Below are positions 1 to 11,101 of a stretch of DNA of 64,000 nucleotides, in pieces. Below the pieces are notes generated by a model that was not told where the DNA came from, ran no database searches, and worked only from the letters and a program-made list of their open reading frames with translations. Both the position numbers and the translations under genes were made by a program. The stretch comes from Tuctoria greenei (lineage: Eukaryota > Streptophyta > Magnoliopsida > Poales > Poaceae). The stretch covers positions 95,148,301-95,212,300 of the forward strand of contig JAYESD010000005.1 in assembly GCA_036927565.1 (NCBI GenBank), given 5' to 3'. The stretch's first letter is position 1, and every line of letters begins with the position of its first letter.

Positions 1-1710
1 GGTCGGTTGACGTGTCTGATATGTGCTTCGGATACCGATTGCTTTCGACTTACCCATGGAGGCACGATATCTTACTTTCATTTTTCATAGACATTGGCTG
101 CCTCCAAATCACGTGTTTAGACAACAGAGGAATGTCTTCAGAAAGAACACCGATGTCACTAAAGGACCACCGAAATGTCTTAACGGGTCACAAATATCTG
201 ATATGTTTGACAAATTGGTGCCAGACGAAGGTCGTCCTGGATATTTCGAAGATTACGGAGACAGACACAATTGGATTTACATATGTGGACTTTGGGAACT
301 ACCGTATGTGAAGTTGTTGATTCTAAGGCACGACATTTATGTCATGCACCAAGAGCGTAACATGGCCGAATGTATCATAAGCACATGCATGGACATGACA
401 GGCAAAACAAAAAGAATATTTAAAGTCTTGAAAGGATCTCGGCGAGCTTTGTAACCGTCAAACTCTTGAGCTCTTCGAAAATGGTGGTAAACCACGCGCT
501 CTTTCCTGTCTTTGATCTAAAGAGAAGAAAGAAGATCTCGAATGGTTGCAAAGTTTGAAATTTTCAGATAGTTATGCAGCTAGTCTGAGACGAGCCGTGA
601 ATGTGAAAACGGTAAATCTCATTAGGTTGAAGAGTCATGATTATAACATAATCATGGAAAGACTTCTGCTTGTTATGTTTCAAGGCTACTTTGACGACGT
701 GGTGTGGAAGGTGTTAGCCGAGCTTAGCCACTCCTATGGGCAACTCTGTTCTAAAGAAACCACGCCAAAGATTATGACTAAGTCAGAGAAGGAGATTCCT
801 GTACTTTTGTGTAAGATGGAATTTTTTTTCCTCCAGGGTTCTTCAATCCAATGCAACATCCCTTAATCCATCTTCCATTTGAAGCAAAAGTGAGTGGTCC
901 TGTGCAATATAGGTGGATGTACCATATTAAAAGATCACTCAGATATTTGAATCCAATGTTTGGTAACAGGGCAAGGGTTGAAGGTTGCATCGCCGAACCT
1001 TTTACTCGTAAGAAAGTAGGATACTTCTCAAGTGTTTACTTTGTAGAGGAACACAATGTCAATACTTCGGCAATGTGGTACGATATGGATGAGCAACCTC
1101 CTTGTAGCAATCTCTCTGTTTTGCAACGAGAGACAATATTGTTGGTAGTTACACTTCCTGCGACGTTAGCGAAAAAGAAAGGCGTGCTGCTTTCTTCTGC
1201 ATGTACCCTAATATGGAAGAAATGGAGGAATATTTCAAGTAAGTGTTTTTCCTACATTTATGCTTTTCAGCATATTTTGCAACACATCTATTCTAAAAGG
1301 TTCTATTTTCGTGCTGTAAGTTCGACAAGCAAAATTGGAGACATAGACATCATTCCACGAGCAAACAAATAGAATAGATGCGACGAAAAGGAATAAACGG
1401 GGGATCTAGTTTTCTTTCCTGGTTTCGAGATCATGTAATGTTTTCTCGCTAACTTATCAATATTAACAACGTTTTCTTATAACTTAAGAATGCTTACGTT
1501 TTCTAATAACTTCATATCTTGGACAGTGCAAAAAAGATGTAAACATCGATGAAGATTTGTGACAACTATCCTATGGAGTGGTTAACGCTGGAACCTATGG
1601 TCAATATGACGTCAACGGCTTTCGGTTCCGTAAAATTCAATTTGAATCTCTTCATCCTCTCGCGGCAACATGTAATACCGGAGTTGTGATGAGGGCAATC
1701 GATTCACAAG
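1..1710 (+). pseudogene. CACTA-1 TNP2-like transposase, middle part (split gene, part 1)
   Basis: TNP2-type transposases cut and join CACTA element ends. Translations switching between frames follow the conserved TNP2 core: a block with PNHVFRQQRNVFRKNTDV and WELPYVKLLILRHDI near 20-450, then SLKFSDSYAASLRRAVN, YFDDVVWKVLAEL and VQYRWMYHIKRSLRYL between about 545 and 1000, and NRARVEGCIAEPFT to about 1030. Weaker homology (REGINGG, VNGFRFR) runs to about 1700. At least four frameshifts and stops break it. The frame stops at 1710, where Copia-1 is inserted, and resumes at 10428. The N-terminal third lies before the window. The family call is secure; the residual exon structure is not resolved. 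Confidence 0.88.
1706..1710. repeat. Target-site duplication ACAAG, left copy (Copia-1)
   Basis: ACAAG directly precedes the TG start of the Copia-1 LTR. The same five bases follow its other end at 10428-10432. Five bases is the usual Copia duplication length. Confidence 0.93.
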
Positions 1711-3442
1711 TGTAGGATCGAAGATAACGTGAGAAGCACGCAGAGGGGGGTGAATGGTAGACTCAAATCTTACGCAGCGAAAACAATTAAATCCCAACCC
1801 ATTCGGTAAAAATCAAACAATTTATAAATTGTGTGTGCGAATGATCTTAAACGTGTTCAGTCATGACAAATATTGTAGATATCAGAGAAAATCAAGTCAA
1901 GATGACAACACATTAAGAATCACTCAAATCGGTCAAGAAAAACTCAAGTTACGATCAAAAGATTGAACTAAGATCAATCTGTTCAACCGAGTGAAATCAG
2001 TTCTGTTTTTCGTCAAAGAAACTTATGTAGATTAGAAATCAGAAATCCAATGACCATGAAATTTTTACAGATGATAGAAACTCAAGCTGTGAAGACAACC
2101 CAAAAAGAATCACATCAATCGGATCTGTAACACTCGAGTTATGATAAAACCACCACAGCAAGATAGTGCTTTTCAGAAACTCGACGAGGAAAACTTGTCT
2201 GAAACAAGTCGGACGAACAAGGCACAAAAGTTCCTTTAAACTACAAATTTGATTCAATAGAACCCAAGTGGAACAGCCCAAAAATCGTCTCTCACGAGCT
2301 CTGGCCTCCCTTGCTTTTATAACCAGCCCAAAGGCCAACTCAACTCAAATGAGGACTCTAATCCTACTTAGTTCACGAATCGAAACTTTCTATAACCGTT
2401 CAAGATCTTCCTATTCGCAGATAGAAACAATCTCAAGACTTCTTAAAAAACAAGGAACACATCCTGTATTCCTAAACAGCTTGACTTTTGTGTAGCACAC
2501 GAAAACTACCATAACCAACTCAATACTTTCCATATTGAGCCATAACCGACTCAGCCATCAGCCGAAGTCATCATGCGATACGATCCAATCCTTCAGATCT
2601 CCCTTCCATAACCCATCTTCAGAACCAAGTTGCCACATCATGCACCGCATGCATACGTACGAACACCTTCCTTCGACGTCCAGTAACCTTTATATGCACT
2701 GCCCTTGATTCAAACATCCTACGCAACCTCCTGACCCATTCAACCACAATTCCTCCTGAACTTGGTTGTTGGAACCTCATCTCCTCCCAGAGACTAGTCC
2801 AAATGATCCTTTTCACCAACCATGACTTGAACTCAAGCAACACCTGCACATGAACAAACAACCAATCCATACGAGCCCAAGTCCGCGACTTGACTCCAGT
2901 CAGTTCCAAAACACAACACCATACGTGAGCACTTCACATAAGCGTGTTGCAAGCCATAGTAAAATGATATCGACCATATCAACCCAAAACGCACCAAAAT
3001 CTTAGCAAATGAATATTAAGCAATCTTTCCAAGAATATAAAGCAAGTTCGAAACATTTCACGGGAAAATTAAGAACATTGCGATCAAGCTCCGAACATTG
3101 CAAAAGCTAACCGGAGCTTGAACCGGAGCTTACCAAAGCTAGTAGGACCTAGCGCCGGAGCTAACCAAAGCTAGTCGGACCTAGCGCCAGAGATAAACAA
3201 AGCTAGTCGGACCTAGCCAATGTAAAAGTTGGATCTAGAAAACATGTCGGAGCTATCAAAGACATGCTGCAGCTAAGGACAAAGCTCACCGAAGCTACCC
3301 AAAAACATCTTGAAGCTAACCAACATAAGTCGAACCTAGCAAAAGCTCGGACCTAGAGTCGGACCTTGCAAAAAGGTGTTTTAGCAGTATTTCAGAACTT
3401 TTATCATCAAAGCCAATGCATTCAGCACACATAGGTCTTACA
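1711..3442 (-). repeat. Copia-1 3' LTR (left)
   Basis: On the plus strand it begins TGTAGGATCG and ends GGTCTTACA. It is alignable over its length with 8760-10427. At 3080-3370 it holds a run of short diverged repeats built on AAAGCTAGTCGGACCTAGCG and CCGGAGCT. The related sequence at 18011-19558 and the fragment at 14874-15021 show a multi-copy family in this locus. Confidence 0.93.
3080..3370. repeat. Short diverged repeats inside the Copia-1 LTR
   Basis: Units of roughly 30-40 bases recur, each with CCGGAGCT or a variant, CAAAGCTAG and CGGACCTAG. The same array is present in the other LTR (about 10080-10360) and, shortened, in the solo LTR (about 19360-19500). Its function is unknown. Confidence 0.75.
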
Positions 3443-4440
3443 ATCTCCCCCTTGATGAATGCATCGGAGCCACTTAAGATCCCAACGTTGGCTTATTCAC
3501 GTCAAAAGTTTTGAAAACAATTTATCCCCCTTTGTAAAACAGAAATAAAAAAGAAAGAAAAACAAATTATCTATTATCTCTCCCCATTGCATACTTATCT
3601 TTAAAAATTCACATATTATCTATTATCTCTCCCCCTTTGACAATATATTCAGCAAGGCCCAAAAGAAAATTTTCAAATGTTCTGAGCATATTATAAAATA
3701 TACATATAAACAAAGGTCATCCATGTCATACTATCTAGTAACTTACACTATCACATCAATGAGATACATGAAGTAGTGTAAGCCATGCTAGAGATCAAAT
3801 ATAATTTTCAATTTAGGCAAGTCATGATCTCACAAACTTAACTATTTCAAAACCTGAAATCATGACACTTGATGCTGCATTTTATAATTTTTCAAAACAC
3901 AAATTATATCATATGATATTTGCAAGAGATTATATGCGCATCTGCCTTATTCTAACCAACCAAGCCAAGCCTATGTCATTTGACAATCAAAAGCTTAAGG
4001 ACATGGTTTTAGTCATACACAACTTCTTCCAAGTTCATATCTAAGTGTAATGATAAGCCATCTTAAAAGAATAAATGTGATGCATGCATATTCTCTTGAT
4101 CTTTTCTCAATTTTCCATTTGATCATAAATCTCAACATGTGATTATATTACTTGATTTATCCTTTATGATTAAAAACACTTGTGAGAATGCAACAAGTTC
4201 AAAATAGTAAGAAAGTTCAATCATGACCAGATTTCGTGTAAGTAATTATTCCAATTACTAGTCATGGCAAAAACTACAAGATGTATAACATGAGTAATGT
4301 AGTAAGAACATTCAGCACAAAAAGGAATCACAAAGTCGTATATGTATGAAATATTATGCTCATATTTTCAAGTTCTGATTCTCATATTCCAAATTTTAAA
4401 ATCAACTGCCCCTCAATTCAAACCTTGTGGATGCATTACC
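3443..4440 (-). other. Copia-1 3' internal spacer with polypurine tracts
   Basis: This is non-coding, AT-rich sequence between RNase H and the 3' LTR. The polypurine tract that primes plus-strand DNA abuts the LTR at 3443-3451 (plus strand ATCTCCCCC). Further tracts occur near 3525, 3581 and 3630 (CTCCCC or ATCCCCC). The last two lie in a local duplication of TTATCTATTATCTC. No gene is seen. Confidence 0.7.
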
Positions 4441-6215
4441 CCGATTTCACTACGAATAAAGCAAAAAAATGTGAAATCTAAAGGTTTTATAAAAAATATT
4501 AGCCAATTGATGTTTGATATCTACATGGTGAAGCACAATGTTTCCTTTTTCAACATTATCACAAAGAAAGTGATACCTAATGTCAATGTGCTTAGTTCTA
4601 GAATGTTGCACGGGGTTTTTAGCAATGCAAATGGCACTAGTGTTATCACAAAATAGTGGAATACTATCTAGATTTACCCCAAAGTCCTTAAGTGTTTGAA
4701 CAATCCAGAGTATTTGTGAGCAAGCACTAGCAGCAGCTACATATTCAAAATCAGCAATGGATTCTGCAACTTAGTGTTGTTTTCTAGAGGACCAAGCAAC
4801 AAGAGCACTACTAAGAAAATGACAAGTACCAGAAGTACTCTTCTTATCAATCCTACAACCTCTGGAATCAGCATCGAAAAAAACTCTCAAAGAAACGGTT
4901 GAGGATGACAAAAGAAAAATGCCAAATTATTGAGTTCCATGTAAGTATCTCAGAATACGTTTGACGGCTTGAAGATTTGAAGCTCGTGCGGAATCTTGAA
5001 ATCTTGCACAAAGACATACCTGAATTGTATGTCCGGTCTTGATGCCGTGAGATACAAAAGTGATCTGATCATGCTTCGATATTCTTTTTATCAACTGATT
5101 AATCATCTTAATCAATCTGAAGTGTTGATGTTGTTCCCATTGGTGATCGAAGAGGCTTGCTTTTGTCCATGTTGAAGCGCTTGAGAAGGTCCCTTGTATA
5201 CTTTGTTTGATGCACAAAGGTACCTTCCTCGGTTTGCAGCCCCAAAAGTAAGTGAGTTCACCCATCATACTCATTTCAACTTTTGAACTCATCATTACTG
5301 AAAACTTGGACAAAATATCATGAGACGCACAACCAAACATAATATTGTCCACATACACTTGAACAAATAATGAGTCATTGCCATGCTTAAGCGCAAAAAG
5401 AGTTGTATCAACCTTGCCCATGGTAAACCCCTTTTCAAGTAAGAGTGTTTTTAACCTATCATACCATGCTCTAGGAGCTTGTTTTAGACCATACAGGGCG
5501 TTTGTCAGTTTGAAAACATGATTAGGAAAATCGGATTTTCAGAATGAGGTGGTTGCTTAACATAAACCTCCTCATCTATGTAGCCATTAAGAAAAGCACT
5601 TTTTACATCCATTTGATGTAACTTGAAACATTTAGATGCAGCAAATTCTAACAAAATTCTTATGGTTTCTAATCTAGCAACAGGAGCAAAACTTTCATCA
5701 AAATCTAGACCTTCAATTTGTGTGAAACCTTGAGCAACCAATCTAGCCTTATTCCTAATCACAACCCCATCCTCACTTTGTTTATTTTTAATCACCCATT
5801 TAGTTCCAATTAAAGTGTGATCCTGAGGTGGAGGTACAAGTTTCCAAACATTATTTCTTTCAAAATTTTCTATCTCTTCTTGCATGGCAATATTCCAAGA
5901 TTCATTAGTGAGTGCGTGTGATATATCTTTAGGTTCAAAAGAGGCAACAAAAGGACAATGAACATGAGAATTGTGGTCGGAAAACTTGGATCTTGTAACT
6001 CATTCATGCAAGCTTCCAATTATTTGTTGCGGGGGATGATTCTTATAAATCCGTAGGGGAACAGGTGTCTCACAAGATTCTTCTTCATCAAGTTCATCGC
6101 AGATTGATGAGCTTGTGACTTGTGGATGATCAGGACTAGCAGAGCTGGTAGTCGGATCTTGTTCAAAGTTCGGAGCTGGACACATGTCAGCTTCGGAACT
6201 ATCAGCCAATATCAC
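4441..6215 (-). pseudogene. Copia-1 reverse transcriptase and RNase H
   Basis: It copies element RNA to DNA and degrades the RNA strand. From high to low coordinate: a linker with NHPPQQIIGSLHE; the RT start WKLVPPPQDHTLIGTKWV; RNKARLVAQGFTQ and QMDVKSAFLNGYIDEEVYV (first catalytic Asp present); a frameshift near 5505; VDTTLFALKHGNDSLFVQV and the catalytic box as YVDN rather than YVDD, so a catalytic Asp is lost. RNase H follows with DKKSTSGTCHFLSSALVAW, PLFCDNTSA and QHSRTKHIDIRYHF down to about 4450. In-frame stops occur at 6000-6002 and within RNase H. The gene is inactive. Confidence 0.92.
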
Positions 6216-7850
6216 CGACTCTTCTTCTTCTTCGAACCCCCCCCCCCCCCCCCCCCCCGAGGATATGGATCCGGACCTGCAATGTTTGAGCTAGTACCTG
6301 GGCTAGCTTCATCAAAAGACACCTCACAAGTCTCCACAATTTTGTTAGTGTCAAGTAAAAGCACACGGTAGCCTCTAGTATGGGATGGATAACCAAAAAA
6401 CATGCCATCTATGGACCTAGGTTCAATTTTATCAAGATTACCATGTTTCTTAACAAAGAATTTGCAACCAAAGACCTGAAGGTGTGTAACACTAGGCCTA
6501 TGTCCAAACCGAATCTCATAAGGTGTTTTACCAGCTTAGCCGCAAGAAACACGATTTGAGATATAACAAGCGGTTGCAATTGCCTCTACCCAAATTTTTC
6601 TAGGTGTTTGGTATTCATCAAGCATAGTCCTAGCCATCTCAACTAAGGTTCTGCTTTTCTTTCTACAACACCATTTTTTTAGGTACATATGGTGAAGAAA
6701 ATTGATGATCTATTCCATTTTCAGCACAAAAGTGATCAAAAGATTGGTTTTTAAATTTAGTCCCATTATCACTTCTAATTGCTTTTAAAGATCTTGGGTG
6801 ATCAATTGATAATCTAAGAAATAATGTTCTAAAGTGACTAAAAGCTTCATTCTTAGATGCCATAAAGTAAACCCAAGAGTATCTAGAATAATCATCAACA
6901 ATCACAAGAACATACCATTTACCTCCGAATGATTGAACTTGTGAAGATCCTACGGTGTCAAGGTGCAAAAGTTGACCTGGTTCAGTTGTCATGATCATTG
7001 TGAGAGGAGTATGTGAACCTGCAACCATCTTAGCATGTCTACATGAAGAGCATACAATATCCATTTCTCCTTTGAGTTTAGTCAGACCACGTATGCGATC
7101 AAGATCACTAACACGAGTGAGGTGATCAAGGCCTACGTGACCAAGTCTACGATGCCAGAAGAATAACTCTTTTGAGTCATTTGCAACTAGACGCCTATGC
7201 TCAGAAGTTGACATATCAAAATCAGCTTTAAAAACTCTTCCGAAATGAGACATGTTAAACAAAAGGTCACTATTAGAATTTACAACTTTGCAGCAATTTT
7301 TAGAGAAAATTATTTCTAAATTCTCATCAAGCAATTGAGAAACAGAAAGCAAGTTGTATTTCAAAATTTTAACAAGTGCCACATCTTTTAATGTGTAGTG
7401 ATTATTTACTCTAATCGATCCTTTAGCAATAATAGGAGTTGAAGAATTATCGGGAAAAGTAACATTCTCTACTCGTGACACAAAAGAGAGGGAGGAGAAC
7501 CATTCTTTGTTACCGGTCATGTGGCGTGAGCAACATGAATCCACAATCCAAATCTTCTCCTTCCTCAAGCGTGTAACCTCATCATCGTCACTATTGTGTT
7601 CCGCATCCTCCTGACTTGATATTGATCTTGTTTTGCCAGACATGAAGCATAAATTGGCCAGATCATCATCATCCTCATGACTTCCAAAGTCTACATCACT
7701 TGAACTGAGCTCTTGAAGTGCGATGATGAAGCTTTTTATCATCTTGTGTCCTATAGTACCCTTCTTTTTCTTGATGGATTTTCCAAAGATGATCTTGACC
7801 TTGTTCTGCTTCTCATCACGGGTAGTAGGACTTGAAAGATTAGGGCATCT
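6204..7850 (-). pseudogene. Copia-1 protease and integrase
   Basis: The protease cuts the polyprotein and the integrase inserts the cDNA. The protease site reads VDSCCSRHMTG; the family has DSGCSRHMTG, so the Gly after the catalytic Asp-Ser is replaced. Then come the GAG-pre-integrase region, the integrase zinc finger (HRRLGHVG ... CSSCRHAK) and the core with LLHLDTVG and RSDNGTKFKN. The frame breaks at a run of seven A (plus-strand T at 6674-6680) just before the third catalytic residue; in the next frame NGVVERK with the Glu is still readable. Homology continues in mixed frames to about 6212, ending in a 22-base C run on the plus strand (6237-6258). Confidence 0.92.
6237..6258. repeat. Homopolymer of 22 C
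   Basis: An uninterrupted C run follows a CTT-rich tract inside the pol pseudogene. Its length is likely variable and sensitive to sequencing error. Confidence 0.9.
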
Positions 7851-8697
7851 GTATGGAAGTGTCTTGTCTTCCCACATTCATAGCAGTGCTTTGGTCTGGA
7901 GCTTCCTCTCCTTCTAGTTCTCACATTTTGCAATGCTTTTGAGAATCTAGTAGGGATGAGTGCTAACTCTTGTTCTGGCAATTCCTCAATCTGCTCCAAG
8001 ATTAGTGAGGACACCAAAGCAAGAGTATTGCAAGATGATGATTGGCGGGAGCTAGGCATATCATTTGAGACAAATGCAATAGACTTATTTGGATTCTTAC
8101 GAGATAAGATGTCAATTTCATGAGTTTTTAGTTTATAGTAAAGCACATCTAACGTAAGAGAACTCATGACAGTTGATTCACGAATGGATGTAACTTTCAT
8201 CTCCCAGATTGACATGTCTAATGCACTAAGAAGTTGCCTAGCATTCTCAGCATCAGAAAAATTGAAATTGACACTGCACAGGTTGCTAAGAATTTTATTG
8301 AGGCAAGCAAAAAGGTCATCGAAAGACTCACCAGGTTGCATTTCAAAACGCATGTATTCCTTTTTGAACATATCTTCTCTCACCTCCTTCATTGTGTTGG
8401 ATCCTTCGTGATAGTCATAAAGTGCTCTCCACACATTGCATGCTGAACGGAGGTGTGCAACGCGGTCGAAGTCGCTCTGAGTGACTCCTTGGAAGATCAT
8501 GTTCCGGGCTTTGTTGTTGTTGTCAACTTCCCGTAGGTTCATAGCCGTAACTTCATCATTTGGTGGCAATTCATAAGGTTTTTATACATTTCCCATATGT
8601 TGAAGCCTTACGCCAAGATAAAAGCTTCCATGCGTGCTTTCCAAACCTGAAAATCAATGCCAACAGACACACAAGGTTTTGTGGAATACTTCTCCAT
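7846..8697 (-). pseudogene. Copia-1 gag
   Basis: It encodes the capsid/nucleocapsid. The ATG is at 8697-8695 (MEKYSTKPCVSVGID, the usual Copia gag opening). A stop follows the block FQVWKARMEAFIL, then a frameshift near 8569, after which the frame is open. The UBN2-like capsid region includes AHLRSACNVWRALYDYHEG and EMQPGESFDDLFACLNKI. A CCHC zinc knuckle begins CYECGKTRHF near 7885, and a frameshift inside it moves the reading to the protease frame. Primer site and 5' LTR lie just upstream. Confidence 0.9.
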
Positions 8698-8740
8698 GAG
8701 GATTAGTCAAAAACACGTGCAAATCACAAATATTAGAGAA

Positions 8741-8757
8741 ACCTGGCTCTGATACCA
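8741..8757 (-). other. Copia-1 primer-binding site (tRNA-iMet)
   Basis: On the minus strand it reads TGGTATCAGAGCC, two bases inside the 5' LTR. This is the complement of the initiator tRNA-Met 3' end used by most plant LTR elements, and it fixes the element's orientation. Confidence 0.93.
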
Positions 8758-8759
8758 AT

Positions 8760-10427
8760 TGTAAGATCGAAGATCATGTGAGAAGCTACCAGAGTGGGGG
8801 TGTGAATGGAAGATTCAAAAATCTTACGCAGCAAAAGCAATTAAATCCCAACCCCTTCGGTAAAAATCAAACAATTTATAAACCCTTCACGATGACAACA
8901 CTTTAAGAATCACTCAAATCCGTCGAGAAAAACTCAAGTTACGATCAAAAGATTGAACTAAGATCAATCTGTTAAACCGAGTAAAATCAGTTCTGTTTTT
9001 TGTCAAAGAAACTCATGTAGATTAGAAACCACAAATCCAATGACCGTGAAATTTTACAGATGATAGGAAATAAAGTTGTGAAGACAACCCAAAAAGAATC
9101 ACGTCAATCGGATCTGTAACACTCGAGTTATGATAAAACCACCACATCAAGGTAGTGCTTTTCAGAAACTCGACAAGAAAAACTTGTCTGAAACAAGTCA
9201 GACGAACAAGGCACAAAAGTTCCTTTCAACTACAAATTTTATTCAATAGAACACAAGTGGAGCAGCCCAAAAATTGTCTCACACTAGCTCTGGCCTCCCT
9301 TGCTTATATAACCAGCCCGAAGGCCAACTCAACTCAATTGAGGACTCTAATCCTACTCAGTTCACGAAATGAAACTTTCCATAACTGCTCAAGATATTCC
9401 TATTCGCAGATAGAAACAATCTCGAGACTTCCTAAAAAACAAGGAACACATCCCGTATTCCGAAACAGCTTGACTTTCGTGCGGCACACAAAAACTATCA
9501 TAACCAACTCAATTCCATATGGAGCCATAACTGACTCAACCAGCAGCCAAAGTCATCATGCGATACGATCCCAAACTTCAAATCTTCCTTCCATAACCCG
9601 TCTTCACAACCAAGTTGCCACGTCATGCACCGCATGCATACGTGCAAACATCTTCCTTCGACGTCCAGTAACCTTCATATGTGCTGCCCTTGATTCAATC
9701 ATCTTGCGCGACCTCCTGACCGATTCAACCACAATTCCTCCTGAACTTGGTTGTTGGAACCTCATCTCCTCCCTGAGACTAGTACAAAAGATCCTGTCAC
9801 CAGCCATGACTTGAATTCAAGCAACACCTGCACATAAACAAACAACCAATCCGTACGAGCCCAAGTCTGCGACTTGACTCACGTCAGTTCCAAAACACAA
9901 CACCTTACGTGAGCACTTCACATAACCCTGTTGTAAGCCATAGTAAAATGATATCGACCATATCCAACCAAAATGCACCAAAAACTTAGCAAATGAATAC
10001 TGAGCAATCTTTTCAAGAATATAAAGCAAGTTTGAAACACTTCACATGAAAATTAGGAAGATTGCAATCAAGATCCGAACATTGCAAAAGCTAACCGAAG
10101 CTTGAACCAGAGCTTACCAAAGCTAGCTGGACCTAGCGCCGGAGCTAATCAAAGCTAGTCGAACCTAGCGCCAGAGGTAACCAAAGCTAGTCGGACCTAG
10201 CCAACCTAAAAACCAGAGCTAGAAAAACATATCGGAGCTATCAAAGACATGCTGGAGCTAAGGACAAAGCTCACCGGAGCTACCCAAAAACATGTCGAAG
10301 CTAAACAACATAAGTCGAACCTAGCAAAAGCTCGGACCTAGAGTCAAACCTTGCAAAAAGGTGTTTTAGCAGTATTTCAGAACTTCTATCATCAAAGCCA
10401 ATGTATTCAGCACACATAGGTATCACA
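8760..10427 (-). repeat. Copia-1 5' LTR (right)
   Basis: It begins TGTAAGATCG and ends GGTATCACA on the plus strand. It is the partner of 1711-3442, about 60 bases shorter because of one indel near its left edge. As the 5' LTR it would carry the promoter, driving leftward. Confidence 0.93.
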
Positions 10428-10432
10428 ACAAG
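10428..10432. repeat. Target-site duplication ACAAG, right copy (Copia-1)
   Basis: It matches 1706-1710 exactly. TNP2 homology continues directly after it. Confidence 0.93.
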
Positions 10433-10934
10433 AATGTGAAACTCATTACTACGGGATTATTAAAAAATCCTTGAATTCACTTTTGTCGGAAACGGGACAA
10501 TTCGAGCAGTATTCTTTGACTGTGAATGGTTTGATTCCATTCATGGAATTCGAGTAAACGAATTTGGCATGGTCGAAGTAAAACACAAGGAACGGTTGAA
10601 AGGATTTGATTCATTAGTTCTTGCACACCAAGTAGAGCAAGTGTACTATCTACCTTATCCATGCAATAAATTTAAAGCTTAGTGGGTGGTACATAAGGTG
10701 AATCCTTGTGAGCGGTTATACGCTCTAGGAGATGATGATTACCATGAGGAAGCTGAGGCTGATCAGGTCTATCGAGAGGAAGAGTTGCTAGACTCCTTCT
10801 CAGTCGAGCTTGGTGTAGGACTCGATGACTAAGTTGGAGATGTTCAAGATATCAAGACTGGCGCAGAAGCATAAAAAGAATCAGAATCAGAAACTGAAGA
10901 AATCGATGACTTAGTCGAACCTGCTGATTTGTGA
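10428..10934 (+). pseudogene. CACTA-1 TNP2-like transposase, C-terminal part (split gene, part 2)
   Basis: This continues the gene broken at 1710. Readable blocks are CEWFDSIHGIRVNEFG, MVEVKHKERLKGFDSLVLAH, QVEQVYYLPYP and WVVHKVNPCERLYAL, which match the C-terminal region of CACTA TNP2 proteins in order. An acidic tail with ESESETEEIDDLVEPADL and a stop at 10932-10934 follows. Stops and one or two frameshifts interrupt it. The next gene of the element starts about 170 bases downstream on the same strand. Confidence 0.88.
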
Positions 10935-11101
10935 AAACGAAAACAATATGCGAAAGAAGATCGATGAGCTGGTTTAAAGAGTAGGGTGCATGACTGTGAT
11001 GTTGATGAATTTTGAAATTTATGAAGTAATGTTTTATTCACTAACTGAACATTAATTATGTATATTATCTTAGCATATTAATCATTTATTCCTTGCAACA
11101 G

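Larger units (their letters stand above)
1711..10427 (-). mobile_element. Copia-1: nested Ty1/Copia LTR retrotransposon
   Basis: The element is bounded by two LTRs (1711-3442 and 8760-10427) and a 5-bp duplication, ACAAG. It reads on the minus strand: right LTR, primer site, gag, protease, integrase, reverse transcriptase, RNase H, polypurine tracts, left LTR. That gene order (integrase before RT) defines Copia. Several polypurine tracts before the 3' LTR suggest the Sirevirus group, but no extra ORF is present. It interrupts the CACTA-1 TNP2 gene, whose homology resumes exactly at 10428. The LTRs differ by substitutions and by an indel of about 60 bases near 1830-1890, so the insertion is not recent. 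Every domain carries stops or frameshifts. Confidence 0.95.

Noticed and set aside
6120..6371. Open frames across the C run with Pro- or Gly-runs
   Set aside because: Created by the 22-base homopolymer inside the Copia-1 pol pseudogene.
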